Below, one piece after another: positions 17,968 to 28,660 of a stretch of 51,433 nt of DNA. The translations under genes and the position numbers were made by a program. Under the pieces are notes generated by a model. The model was not told the DNA's origin. It saw only the letters and a list, made by a program, of their open reading frames with translations, and made no database searches. Each line of letters begins with the position of its first letter. Within the stretch, counting starts at the first letter, position 1. This DNA is from Stentor roeselii (lineage: Eukaryota > Ciliophora > Heterotrichea > Heterotrichida > Stentoridae), in contig RSEH01000305.1 of NCBI GenBank assembly GCA_006503475.1, positions 1 to 51,433 on the forward strand. The letters are read 5' to 3'.

Positions 17968-20900
17968 CTAAGCATCTTTATTCCTCCTAGTTTCTATATC
18001 CGGAGAAGTTTGATTTCGATACTTCAAACTCGTTTTCTTATTCTTCATTTTATTGATACAATTCTTCAAACTATCCCAAACGCCGAATCCAGTGCTATAA
18101 ACCCCAATGACAAAAGCGAAAGCCCAAACAGTAAAAATAAGATAAACACAAACATAGCTCCCAGACAACGAGTCCATCAACGAGTTTTCAACCTGACTAG
18201 CAAAGACAACACAAATATAAGAAGAAATAATCAGTTCATTCACAACATGAAAGAAATTTTGAGTTGAGGACTTGAAGCACCTGGTCATTCCCACATAAAT
18301 CGAAATCTATTTAAAAATTACAGCAAGACTCATAACAAGGTGAATCGCAAGTTGAAAAGAAGGCAAATCAATCATTTGAATTAAAATAATCAAAATCATT
18401 CTCCTTCCCACAAAGCTAAAGTAAAAAAGACGACTACCACTGTTTTCTTTAAAATCTTCAAAAAAAGTAGAATATTTCTCTACAAACAAAGCGATTTCAC
18501 CTTCATCACTCATCCTAGCCCTACGTACTAAAAGAAACATCAAAAAAAAGCAGCTAAAACAATGAACAAAAATTACAAAAACCGCTAAAAAATAATCAAA
18601 AATCTCTAAACTTCCTTCTTTTTTACTGAAAATAATTCCAAAAGTCGCAGTGAGCATCATTTCAAAGTTCGCTTGAATCCAAAACCTTAAAAAAAATCCG
18701 AATTTTAAACTTTTTCTGAATTTTTCTTTGTATCTAGGAGATAAAAGACTGAGAACTACCATTGAAACAGAGCAGGTGAAAAAAATTGTTAAATGAAGTC
18801 CGAGGTTTAAAATGATTAAATTTCTTTCAAAGCCGTATTTTTCTAGTTTTTTTGTTGTGGGTTGGCCTAGGTTCAGTGGAGACATTAGAGAAAAAGGAGT
18901 CGGGATGTATTTGATTACTTTCATTCCCATCAGGAACTCGGAAAGGACTGGGTTCAGGTCTAGATTAAAGAAGTAAACCGCGTAGATCATCTCAGATGAG
19001 TTGAAAAATTCGAACATTATGAAAGGGTTTAAGTAAGTCCAGGATAGGAAGCATATAATGCTGGCGAAGATTATTGAAGTGAGTTTAGCGGTTTTATGTG
19101 ATTTCTGACCTTTTTCTTCAAGGGCTTCATTTTTTATCATTTCTTGAGTTTTTGTAAGTTTTCCAGTTAGTTTTTTGGTCTCGAGTAAAGATTTATTAGA
19201 TGATTCCAGATCTTCCAAGAACTCAACTTGCAGCAAGTCTCCAGTCTCGACAGATCTAATCACAACTTTCAAGTGGTACTCAGATAAACTAACTTCTTTC
19301 AAGCTAAACTTAACCATCTTGTCATTAACAGCAGCAGTTATCATTCCAACACTCAACGACTTTCCCAAAGGCTCTGAAAAGCTCAAATTTGCCAAATTAT
19401 TCGAACTGACCTTCATACCTGCTGAGAAGAGCCTTCTTGAGCAGTTCCCTTGAAATTCATATCCAGTTTCACATACACAAACTGAATCCAATTCACTGTT
19501 TTCAGCGCAAGTCAAACATTCAGAGGCCGATAAACAAGTCAAGCAAAGATCAGGACAGGACTGGCAAGTTCTTGTTTTTAAATCGAAATAACTTGAATCT
19601 TCACATTTTGAACAAGTCCCGTTATTTAGTTCAAAATTTTTTTTACATAAAGTGCAAGTTTTGGAATTGTAGTTCTCGCAATTTAAACAATTTTCGTCGT
19701 CACATAAATTGCAATTTTTAGAATTTTTGCAAAAAGTTGGACATTTTGAAGGACATTTCTTGCATGAACTGCTTTTTTCATCGAAGTATTCTGTGGCACT
19801 GCAGTCAGGGAGACAAGTCAGGTCTTTTGTGCAGATGGAACAGTTTGGGCATTCAGTGATTAATGATTCTGAAGGGATTACTTTTGAGAATAACTTGAAA
19901 TCATACAGAAATCCGGAAAAAGTACGGTTTTTTTCAGGGCTTCCTCCTAAAAATATGTATTTGGAATACTGATCGATATAGTAAAATGTTGAAAGGACCT
20001 CATGAGCCAAAATGAGATTGTCTATTATGAGTTTTGATTGGGTGTTAATTGAGAATTCGATACTGAAATAAAAATGCATCCATTTTTGATTTAATTCTTC
20101 TTGACTGGCGATCTGGACAACCTGCTGACCAATAAAAACCTCAGCTGAAACTTTACCCTGCTCCAAAAAGTACCTAATCAAAGAGTCCTTCACAAACAAA
20201 TCAAAACTATCCAACAAAGGTTTAACCCAAACCGTAATACAGAAACTCGATCCAATCAATAAAATTCCTGAAATATTAACCCTGAGCATATCCGATCCAT
20301 CAAAAAAGACTCCCCTCTGATAAACATTACTAACTCCAATTTTTCCCTCATCCTCCAAGACCTGCTCAGCAATGAACCCATGGACGAAATCCCTAAAAGA
20401 AATCCCAACATCTAAAAACTTAAACTCCATAATTGTCTCATTATTTTCAACAGGAATACACAAAAAATCCAACAAAACATGATCCAAAGGGCATTCATCA
20501 AGACAAGAATTGAAAAACTTAACAAACTTACAAGTCAAGCATTCAAACTGAGAAGGTCCTAAACAAGTTTCACAAGTTTCATGACAATTAATACATTCAT
20601 GACTTTCACTATCCAAAAAAAACTCTTTATTACAAAAACAAAATCCTGAAGAATTTTTAAAAGAGTTCTCATCCCAACAAGTAAGACAACTGTTGTCATC
20701 AATGCAAGTCTTACAAGTTTCATGACACTTTCTACAGTCCGGTTCATCATCAATTCCATTCAAGTTAAAAAAATTTCCAAGGCAGCGGCAAGTGCCGCTG
20801 CTGATTTCTGCAAAAGTTGACGAGCATTGACTACAGGTTAAATTTGACTCACAAGTTTTGCATGATGAATGACATGCCAGGCAACTAGAGTCTGACTTAA

Positions 20901-22548
20901 AAAATTTTTCTTTACAGTCGCAGCTGTAGTCATTGTTAGGAATCGCGTTTATGTCTTTGCATGAATTGCAAAGATAGCTACCGTCACAGGAAGTGCATTC
21001 TGTACTGCAAATCAAGCAAATGTTTGATGGGGCCAGACCGTAGCCTGACTTGCACTCGCAGCCTGAAGATGATGGAACTGCGTTTGGGTCTTTGCAGAGT
21101 ATGCAGGTCGTCCCGTTGTCGCAGGAAGAACAGGCTGAATTGCATGGATAACAGTCTCCTGAACTTAAATAGGCCTCTGGACTGCACGTGCAGCCTGAGG
21201 TTGATGAAGGAATTTTACTTGGGTTTTTGCAGGTTAGACAAAGGTTTGACTGGCTGCAAGTCTGACAATCAGAATGACAAGCAATACATGAATTAGCAGA
21301 AACCAAGTTACTTCCATAAAACCCTTCATCACAAACACATCCCTTAACACTAGAAGGCTTAGAATTCAAAGCCTTGCAAGCAGTACAAACCTTATCCTGA
21401 TTACAAGAACTACATTCACTAAAGCAAGCTTGACAAGCATCTGCAGTATTCAAATCAAAATTCACTGAAAAGTACCCATTTTTACAAGCACAAATTTTAT
21501 CACCATTAAGAAAAGCATTCAAAGCAACACAAGTTTCACAACTAGAGCCATCCAAACAAGTCGCACAAGGCAGCAGACAAGCCAAGCAACTATCAAACTG
21601 ATAATAAAACTTATCAGGACATTTACAAGATGTTGCACTAGCTGTGGCACTTTCAGGACATAAACAAGTCGGCGTTTTTGATACCATTGAGCAACTTCCA
21701 TAAGAACATTTGCATTCTAAGCAAGTTTTGGAAGAATCGCATCCGTAATTTTTGCAGCCTTTTCCACAACCGTCGCCGTTTGAATTCTTGTCGTCTTTCA
21801 TTTCTTTTGATAAACAGCCTTCTTTGGTGAAGTAAACGTCTTTTACTGATTCGGTGCAAGACTTGCACCCGACTACGAGGCAGGTACTGGAGGCGGTCCC
21901 AATGAAATCCAGATAGTTCAACAGTGAGTTGGACAGTTCAAAGTAAAAAATAAAGCCTTTATACCCTGCAACGCCCAGTCCAGCCTTTCCTAGAAAAGTG
22001 TCAAATGTTCCTGATTCTGAATAAGAAGAAGTCAAAGTCAATGACGAGGAAAGAGTTTTTCCAATATATATATTTATAGTAGAAGAAGAGTAACTCATAA
22101 AAATCAACTTCCAGGTCTTATCAGGAAAGGAGTTCGATGCTGTTTCTTTCATTGAAGAGTCGAACGAAGCACTTTTCAGGCGATATCCGAGGTTTTTTGA
22201 TGTCGACCTTTTCACAATGATGTAATTTGATGAATCTTTTTGATGGAGAAGAATGATTCCTTCTTGGTCTTCTGATAGAGACCAGACCACGAAGGAAAAA
22301 GGGGAAGATAAAGATGTTGAGGATGAGGAAAGTGAATTTGGAGGACTTTGGATGAAAGATGATCCTGAGAAATAAGCACCTCTGTCTGTGGGAACCGTGT
22401 CGAATGAGTCAGTTGATTGGGAGTCGCCGTTTATCCCGTAGTAGTTGTTACCTGACCTGTCTTTGAAGACTTGACCGAAGTTGAACCCGAAGTGGTATGA
22501 AACACTTGAAGTTAAAAAGAATATTCTCATAAAGAGCCATGGTTTCAT
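17968..22548 (-). CDS. Cys-rich (furin-like repeats), LamG-like, multi-pass membrane protein
   Basis: Coding joins 22548-18322 and 18306-17968 across one 15-nt intron, giving 1521 residues. The N terminus has a signal-like stretch (MRIFFLTSSVSYHF). Residues about 60-220 resemble a LamG/concanavalin-like sandwich. About 225-700 is a long series of CxxC..CxxC modules of the furin/growth-factor-receptor or EGF type. A second LamG-like region spans about 715-885, then more Cys repeats to about 1050. From about 1140 several hydrophobic helices follow, so the C-terminal third is polytopic. The short second exon supplies the last membrane segments (SGSYVCVYLIFTVWAFAFVIGVY) and a basic cytoplasmic tail. 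I infer a surface protein with a large extracellular region, of a type common in ciliates. Ligand and activity are unknown. Confidence 0.85.
18307..18321 (-). other. 15-nt intron near the 3' end of the Cys-rich gene
   Basis: On the minus strand this reads GTAATTTTTAAATAG, with A at position 10. Unspliced, it ends the frame at TAG after VIFK. Spliced, LAISIYVGMTRCF continues for 112 residues including two more hydrophobic segments. Confidence 0.92.
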
Positions 22549-22951
22549 TGTTTTTTATTACTCTCCAAATAAGGTTGAGGAAAATGAAAGGATAGATGAT
22601 TTAGTCTGTTATAATTTGGGTTAGAATGAGATTTTTTTTTTAGTTGTTTTGAGAATTTTAAAGAAAGGATATTTTTATAGTTTTATTTGATTTACTTTTA
22701 GTTGAGTTCTAGGAAAGATTAGTGGTTAAATTCATGGAAAAGAATTGTGTTTCAAGAAGTTTCTTAAGGTTTTTTTAATTCTTTGATGGAAGTTATTCAT
22801 TTTTACCCTTAGAGCTATCAAGGTAGCTAATTACTTGGACAAATTTGAAAAATATGAAGTTTTCAATAATTATTCATTGATGAGATGAAGTTAAGATTTG
22901 AGTGAGAGTGATTTTTTTAATTTAAAGCTAAATTTAATTTGCTTGGACTGA

Positions 22952-23008
22952 TAAATATCTCTATCCAGATTATTAAATATCTCTATCTTATTATTAAATA
23001 TATCTCAG
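22952..23008. repeat. short direct repeat, period about 21-22 bp
   Basis: TAAATATCTCTATC occurs at 22952 and again at 22974, with a diverged third copy at 22995. It is low-complexity AT sequence and may be fortuitous. Confidence 0.45.
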
Positions 23009-24036
23009 AACAATTCTAAGAAATATGATTAAATATTCAGACAAAAAACGTGTAAGAAATGTTTTAGTAGAGAAGAGGAATTTCAACTAAACATGCTGGA
23101 AAGTTATAAATTTTATCGGGATTACAATCGTCAAGAATATTTGAGTTAAAGTAAGAATTTCAGTGAGTTAATAAAACTAAAGTAATAAAAAGTTTACAGT
23201 AATTAAAAATCGATAATTTGGGGTAATTTCAAAGAACTATTACTATTTTGATGATTATTTTAGTTGAGTTTCCTAGAATTTGTCTTGAAATCGAAAATTC
23301 AAATATAAGAGATTAAGGACTGTCATTACAGAGAGATTAAGATTCTGAGTATTTTCAAATTAAATTGAAAGAATAATTAAAGGTAAGGTTTTTAATACAC
23401 TTTAGACACTAAATTTGAATATGATGAATCTAGCTAGAATCACAATAATTGACCCGAGTTCTATCTTAATAAAAATATATTAAGGAATCACAATCAGGTG
23501 ATTTAATAATACTAGAATTAATAAGAGTTATCAACAGATGATTTTAAAACTAATTTTATAATCTTTCCTTAATGATGATCAAGTTATCTATTGAAGAATA
23601 GATCAAAACAAAAAAAAAATATTCAATCAAATATCAAACAAAAATCTTCAAACAATCCTTTATCTTTATTTTTAAGATTATATTGAAGTTGTATAAGAAG
23701 TGATTTAATTTTATTCTGTTGTCACTGATACAGGATGATAAGGTAAGAGTTATCCATTCTCTTTCTTTGATTTCATATAAAATTTAAGAAAAACGCTATA
23801 ATTATTTTAATAAAGTCCTTTAAGTATATGAAATCTGATTTCAAATGATGAATTCTTCTTCGTTAGTGTAAGTATTCTTAATTCTTGTAACAGTCAATAA
23901 AATAATAACATTAAAAAGCCTTATACCTTAAATCCTAACAAACCCAAATAAATATTAATACATAAACAACATAAACCATAAACTCCAGAAAAGTCATCCT
24001 AATTTATAAAAGCATAAAGACCCTAATAATCCACTG

Positions 24037-24234
24037 AAATTCCAATATCACCTTCAACAAACCCATAAACCCTTGAAATTCACTCTAAAATCCCATAAAA
24101 TTAATAATTCTAAAACATCCTAACCAAGAAAAAAAATCAAGACCTAAATTCCAATATCACCATCAACAAAACCATAAAAACCTTGAAATCCCTAAAAAAT
24201 CCCATCAAATATATAATTCTAGAACATCTAAACC
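24037..24234 (+). repeat. imperfect 89-bp direct duplication in the leader of the RING-CH gene
   Basis: Copies at 24037-24125 and 24146-24234 start with AAATTCCAATATCACC and end near CATC.TAA.CC. They are offset by 109 bp. Both are A/C-rich. The second copy ends 8 bp before the ATG at 24243. Confidence 0.85.
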
Positions 24235-24242
24235 TAGTATAA

Positions 24243-24995
24243 ATGCAACCATTAAACAATCCCGATAACCCAGACCAAAAACTTTCTCCAGACCCTTCAA
24301 ACAACACGAAATCTTCAACTCTCTTTCAAAAATTCTGCCGAATTTGCTTCGACGAGGAATCCTCTTCAAGTCGTTTAATCTCCACCTGCAAATGCCAGGG
24401 CTCAATAAAGTACATTCACGAAGAATGCTTGAAAAAGTGGATCCTTCTGCGAGTTTTCGACCCGACAAGGTACAAGTGTGATATCTGCAAAACACCCTTG
24501 AAGATGGAACTTAATTCAAAATTTGAACCGTCTTGCGAAAGGCTCAGGTCAAAAATTTTACGAATTTTAGTCATTCCTGTGATTTTCTGCATTTTCACTA
24601 ACTTCATTCTTTTGATCTTGTTTTTGTTGTTTGTTTCAGCACAGGATAAAAAAGTGTCTATTTTTATCAAAATTTTCCTTTTTTTGGTTCTTTGCTCTTG
24701 TGCTTTTATTGATTATGCCTTGATAAGAAAATTTGTCAAAGCTGTTAAAATTGGATGCTTTCGGAGAAAAATAATTCATTGGAAAATTATTGAAAACTTT
24801 GAGGATAATGACTTGGATTCTACTGATTTTAGTGAAAACTTGGAAAGTTTTGGAAAAGTTAAGGAAAGTCGAGAGAGGAAGGATTTGAAAGTTGGTGAAA
24901 GAGAGAATGAGTATAGGAATAGACTTATTGAGAATTGTTTGGAGAAAGAGGATTGTTTAGATGAAGTGACTCGTGAAGGGTTAAGGATAGATTAG
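24243..24995 (+). CDS. membrane RING-CH (MARCH-type) E3 ubiquitin ligase
   Basis: Single-exon gene of 250 residues; ATG 24243 is preceded directly by TATAA. Residues 32-82 form a RING-CH zinc finger with ligands C32, C35, C49, C51, H59, C62, C79 and C82 in the C4HC3 order that defines the family. They include the ECLKKWI segment and the closing KCDICK. Two hydrophobic helices follow (about 100-128 and 137-160), as in MARCH proteins, which ubiquitinate membrane proteins. The tail is charged and probably cytosolic. By family knowledge it recruits an E2 enzyme at an endomembrane; the substrates are unknown. It ends in TAG. Confidence 0.9.
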   Translation: MQPLNNPDNPDQKLSPDPSNNTKSSTLFQKFCRICFDEESSSSRLISTCKCQGSIKYIHEECLKKWILLRVFDPTRYKCDICKTPLKMELNSKFEPSCERLRSKILRILVIPVIFCIFTNFILLILFLLFVSAQDKKVSIFIKIFLFLVLCSCAFIDYALIRKFVKAVKIGCFRRKIIHWKIIENFEDNDLDSTDFSENLESFGKVKESRERKDLKVGERENEYRNRLIENCLEKEDCLDEVTREGLRID

Positions 24996-25642
24996 AATTA
25001 AAGTTATTATAGAGAATGAGATTTAGTTGAAGGATCGAAAAGTTTTGATGATATTTTTGTGATGTTTTGATTAGAGTTAGATGATTTAGGATGTTTTTAT
25101 GAGTATTGATAAGAGATTTAGGTTATGAAAGTCGATGTGTTAAGTGATGGAAAGTTGTAAGTTCAAAAACATCAGATAAGGAAACGAGTTAAGTTTAGAA
25201 ATAGTTAATTGAATCTTACTCAATTGATTATAGAAAAGATAGTTTAAAAAGATTTCAATCTTTTATAGAAACTAATGAGAATCTAATTAGTTAAGACAAA
25301 TATTACAGTTACATTGAAAACACATAGAAAAAGTAATGATAATACTCTGTGTGTAGGAATATGATGAAAAAACGAGCAACTTCTTTAAAAAATACAAAAG
25401 AATCATATATATTGAAAATATATATTTAACCCATTCACCAACCTCAAACAAAATAATCATTAAATTTTCATTTCTCTCTCTCAAATATTTCTAAAATTTT
25501 TCAGTTCCAAACCACTTTTTCCTATAAAATTTAATCAAAAAAGAAAATGATTAAATAAAACATGCTCTAAATATCCAGAAATCCCTAAAATTTCCAAAAT
25601 TAAGTATTTCATTAAAATCACAGCCTTCATTTTCATATAAAT
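24996..25642. other. intergenic region between tandem plus-strand genes
   Basis: About 650 bases. The first half is G/T-rich and C-poor (3' flank of the RING-CH gene). The second half is C-over-G (leader of the WD40 gene). A small imperfect AT palindrome around 25405-25430 is the only structure seen. Confidence 0.5.
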
Positions 25643-27745
25643 ATGAGTTGTAATATCTGTAATTTGGAAAAGCCAGCTTTTTTTTGCAAATGCCGAAATG
25701 TTTACATTTGCAAGAAAGATTGGGGAACACACTGCGACATCGAAGGTTATAATCACAAAGATTACGAAAAAGTAGAAATGATGAATGAAGATGAAAAAAA
25801 TCTCATAAATTCCAAAATAGACGAAATTCTTCCAAGATTAAAAAACCTTCGAGACCAAATTTATTCCCAAACTTCAAAAATAATGATAATCTTAGACTCC
25901 GCAAGTTCAGAACAAATAATAAAAATAAACGAGTTGATATCTGAATATGAAAGAATCCGATCAACAGAAGTCTTCCATAAAAATGATTCCAAAGAGTCTG
26001 AAATAGAACTTTCCAGGTCAATCCTAACAACAGAGATTATTATGGAAGACATAAACCTTTCAGACCTCTCAGATCAAATCCCTTCAAGATTTTCGTCTTT
26101 ATTATCAAAAAAAAAATTAAGCACTACTGAAATCCTCGAAAGGAAAAATGAGCATTTTTGCCTTTCACATTTAGGAGGATTAAGATGTATTGCAATATCA
26201 GATGATGGAAAAATTATTATGACAGGCGCTGGTGACTCGACTGTCCGCTTCTGGGATGTTGAAGAAAAGTCACAAATTGCTTGTTTTAATAAACATAAGT
26301 CTATTGTTAGGGCTCTGGCGGTAAATAGTCAAAATTACTTGGCGGTTTCAGGGTCTGATGATAGAACTGCAATTCTTTGGGACTTTCAGTTGAAACAAGT
26401 GAAAAATGTTTATAGAGGACATAATCAAGCTGTTTTTACTGTCGCTTTTAATGATGAATGCAGTGTAGTTGCTTGTGGAACGGAAGGACGTGAAATTGTG
26501 CTGTGGTCCACCAACCCTAAAGATTACTTAAAAAAAATAACGATAAATACAACTTTCAGTGTATTTTCAGGAGTTTTCTTAAATGATCATTTATTTTTAG
26601 CTGCTGTCGGTAGTACTATAGATTTCTGGAATATAAAAACTGAGAAACGTGAATATAATATCATAGCTCATGAATCAACAATCAATTCAATCAATTTAAC
26701 TCACAATAAATCATTTATAATCACTTGTTCTAATGACAGGCTTATCAAAGTCTGGGATAAAAATACCAGAAAACTCTCTTTTGAACTAAAAGGACACAAA
26801 AAAGAAATTTTAGCAATTTCAGTGACTCAAAATGACAAATATATTATTTCGAGTTCCTCTGATAAGATAATCATTATATGGGATTTAGCTCTTAAGCATA
26901 TAGTTCATCAACGTGAGTGGCCTAAAGAATTTATAACTGGAATCGTTATTTTCAATAGCAGCGCCTTTACTGCTGTTCACGACTCAAAAGTTCGCGAATT
27001 TCTAATCAATTCCCATGATTTAGTTAAAAAATCTTTTAAAATATCAAAATTTAACCAAGGGTCAGAAGATCGTAAAAGAGACTTTGTAAGTTATGGAAGA
27101 TCAAATCATGTGATATTGAGATATTTTCAAGAGCAGGGAAATAAAGTTGTCCTTAAGGACGGGCATCCTTCTAAAGTAACTGGAACTAGTGTGTCAGAAA
27201 AAAAGAAAATTATTGTTAGTTCGTCTCTTGGGATTGATAAAAACTTGGTGTTGTGGAATTTTGAAGGAAAACAAATTATATCTTATCTTAATGGACATAA
27301 AGCTAATGTAATTTGCGTTCAGATCTCAGAGGATGGATCAAAAGTTATATCTGGAGATGAGAGTGGAGTTGTTTTATTGTGGAATGCAATAGATTATAAT
27401 TTAATCCTTGATTTGAAAAAACATGACGATAGTGTTATATCAGTCAAGTTCACTGATGATATGAAATATGTTGCTTCTGTCGGAAAAGATTCGAAACTTT
27501 TTATTTTTAATATAGTAGAGCTTAGACTTCATCATTGCTTTGATGTGCATGTTGAAGCAACATTTAGATTACTTACAACTGGTGATAGTAATTTTTTCAT
27601 AACTGCTGATTTTTCAAATGGAATAGATGTTTGGTGCATCGAAGGTAAAAAGAAAGAAAATCATTTCAATGATTTTAATCAATCAAAAGTTTGGCTGGAA
27701 AAGTATCCAGACCTAGAAATAGCATTCAAAAAATATTTAGTTTAG
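25643..27745 (+). CDS. B-box-like zinc finger and WD40-repeat protein
   Basis: Complete gene of 700 residues from ATG 25643 (ATATAAATATG context) to TAG. Residues 3-38 are Cys/His-rich (C3, C6, C15, C17, C23, H30, C31, H38) and resemble a B-box-type zinc-binding fold. About 45-160 is charged and helical, probably coiled coil. From about 165 there are WD40 repeats over the rest of the protein, enough for two propellers (TGAGDSTVRFWDVE, SGSDDRTAILWDFQ, TCSNDRLIKVWDKN, SSSSDKIIIIWDLA, SGDESGVVLLWNA). No enzyme domain is seen. A scaffold role is inferred, possibly linked to ubiquitin if the B-box assignment is right. The repeats resemble those in the channel gene at 6692 and the partial gene at the window start, so all three may belong to an expanded family. 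Confidence 0.88.
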   Translation: MSCNICNLEKPAFFCKCRNVYICKKDWGTHCDIEGYNHKDYEKVEMMNEDEKNLINSKIDEILPRLKNLRDQIYSQTSKIMIILDSASSEQIIKINELISEYERIRSTEVFHKNDSKESEIELSRSILTTEIIMEDINLSDLSDQIPSRFSSLLSKKKLSTTEILERKNEHFCLSHLGGLRCIAISDDGKIIMTGAGDSTVRFWDVEEKSQIACFNKHKSIVRALAVNSQNYLAVSGSDDRTAILWDFQLKQVKNVYRGHNQAVFTVAFNDECSVVACGTEGREIVLWSTNPKDYLKKITINTTFSVFSGVFLNDHLFLAAVGSTIDFWNIKTEKREYNIIAHESTINSINLTHNKSFIITCSNDRLIKVWDKNTRKLSFELKGHKKEILAISVTQNDKYIISSSSDKIIIIWDLALKHIVHQREWPKEFITGIVIFNSSAFTAVHDSKVREFLINSHDLVKKSFKISKFNQGSEDRKRDFVSYGRSNHVILRYFQEQGNKVVLKDGHPSKVTGTSVSEKKKIIVSSSLGIDKNLVLWNFEGKQIISYLNGHKANVICVQISEDGSKVISGDESGVVLLWNAIDYNLILDLKKHDDSVISVKFTDDMKYVASVGKDSKLFIFNIVELRLHHCFDVHVEATFRLLTTGDSNFFITADFSNGIDVWCIEGKKKENHFNDFNQSKVWLEKYPDLEIAFKKYLV

Positions 27746-28660
27746 ATAATCAAACCAATTTAAAGGCAGAAAATATATTTACTACTAAGATCATTATAAA
27801 TCTTCATACTATTTAAGTATTTGATAATAAAATTTTAGTTTGCTCCAATAACTTAATCAACTTGTTAGAATAACAAGAAAAAGCTGTCTCATCAGCAACT
27901 ACCACTTGAAAAATAATAATAATTTAAAGAGGTAAGTTTATAGATTGAAAAACGATTAAATTCTTATTGGATCTGGAATACAACTAACTTAAACTTTGGA
28001 AGAAGAACTGTTGTGTAATTCAAAAAGTTTTCAATGTTTTGAAGACTAAAAAAAACACCTTAGATGCTGTTGTCTATAACAACTTATCAGAGTTTGTAAT
28101 TAATAATATCAATACAATTTACCGAATATTCTCAGCGATAACTTAATTATTAATGCAAATATTAACCAGTTGCTTCAAATAATTAGAAGATTTCCAGAAT
28201 TGCACTTCATTAGTACCATGATGACTTCAAAATCTTTATTATAACTATTGAGTCAGAGATTTTAGGTTAGTTAACAATTGAAAAAGTTACTGAATATTGA
28301 TATTAAGTTAAAAAATACTAGGCTTGGCAATTTTTAATGTAAATATATCTGAATATCCTAAAAACTAATGATCTTCACAACTCTATACCTTTAAATATTC
28401 ACAAGAAACAAAGAAGAGACTCATAAGATCTTGATTGGTAATTGTTTTTATTCAGTCTAAAGAACCTTGAGATGAAAAATAATCCAAAAAAAGCTAAAAA
28501 TAATCAAATCTCAAAAACCAAAACCATCCCAAATCCCAAACCCATTAAAAAAACCCTAAACGACCCCAATCCAAAATCCATAAATCCCAAAAACTTCCAA
28601 ATCTCCTAAATCAATCCACCCCAAAAATCCTCTAAAATCAAAAAAAAATCTCAACTTAAA
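27746..28660. other. intergenic region and A/C-rich leader of the SWR1-type gene
   Basis: About 0.9 kb without coding frames. Bases from about 28490 to 28660 are extremely poor in G and T on the plus strand, built of A-runs and CCC/CCAAA blocks. This is the clearest example of the G-poor pre-gene leader in the window. Confidence 0.55.

Larger units (their letters stand above)
22549..24242. other. long divergent intergenic region
   Basis: About 1.7 kb between divergent genes. The left edge is G/T-rich on the plus strand and the right edge (about 23890-24240) is strongly A/C-rich, so each flanking gene has a G-poor sense-strand leader. It contains a short TAAATATCTCTATC repeat near 22952-23008 and a duplicated 89-bp block at 24037-24234. 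No coding frame is seen. Confidence 0.55.

Noticed and set aside
25405-25430. AT-rich palindrome as an origin or regulatory site
   Set aside because: Short, imperfect and made of ATATAT, which is expected by chance in this composition.
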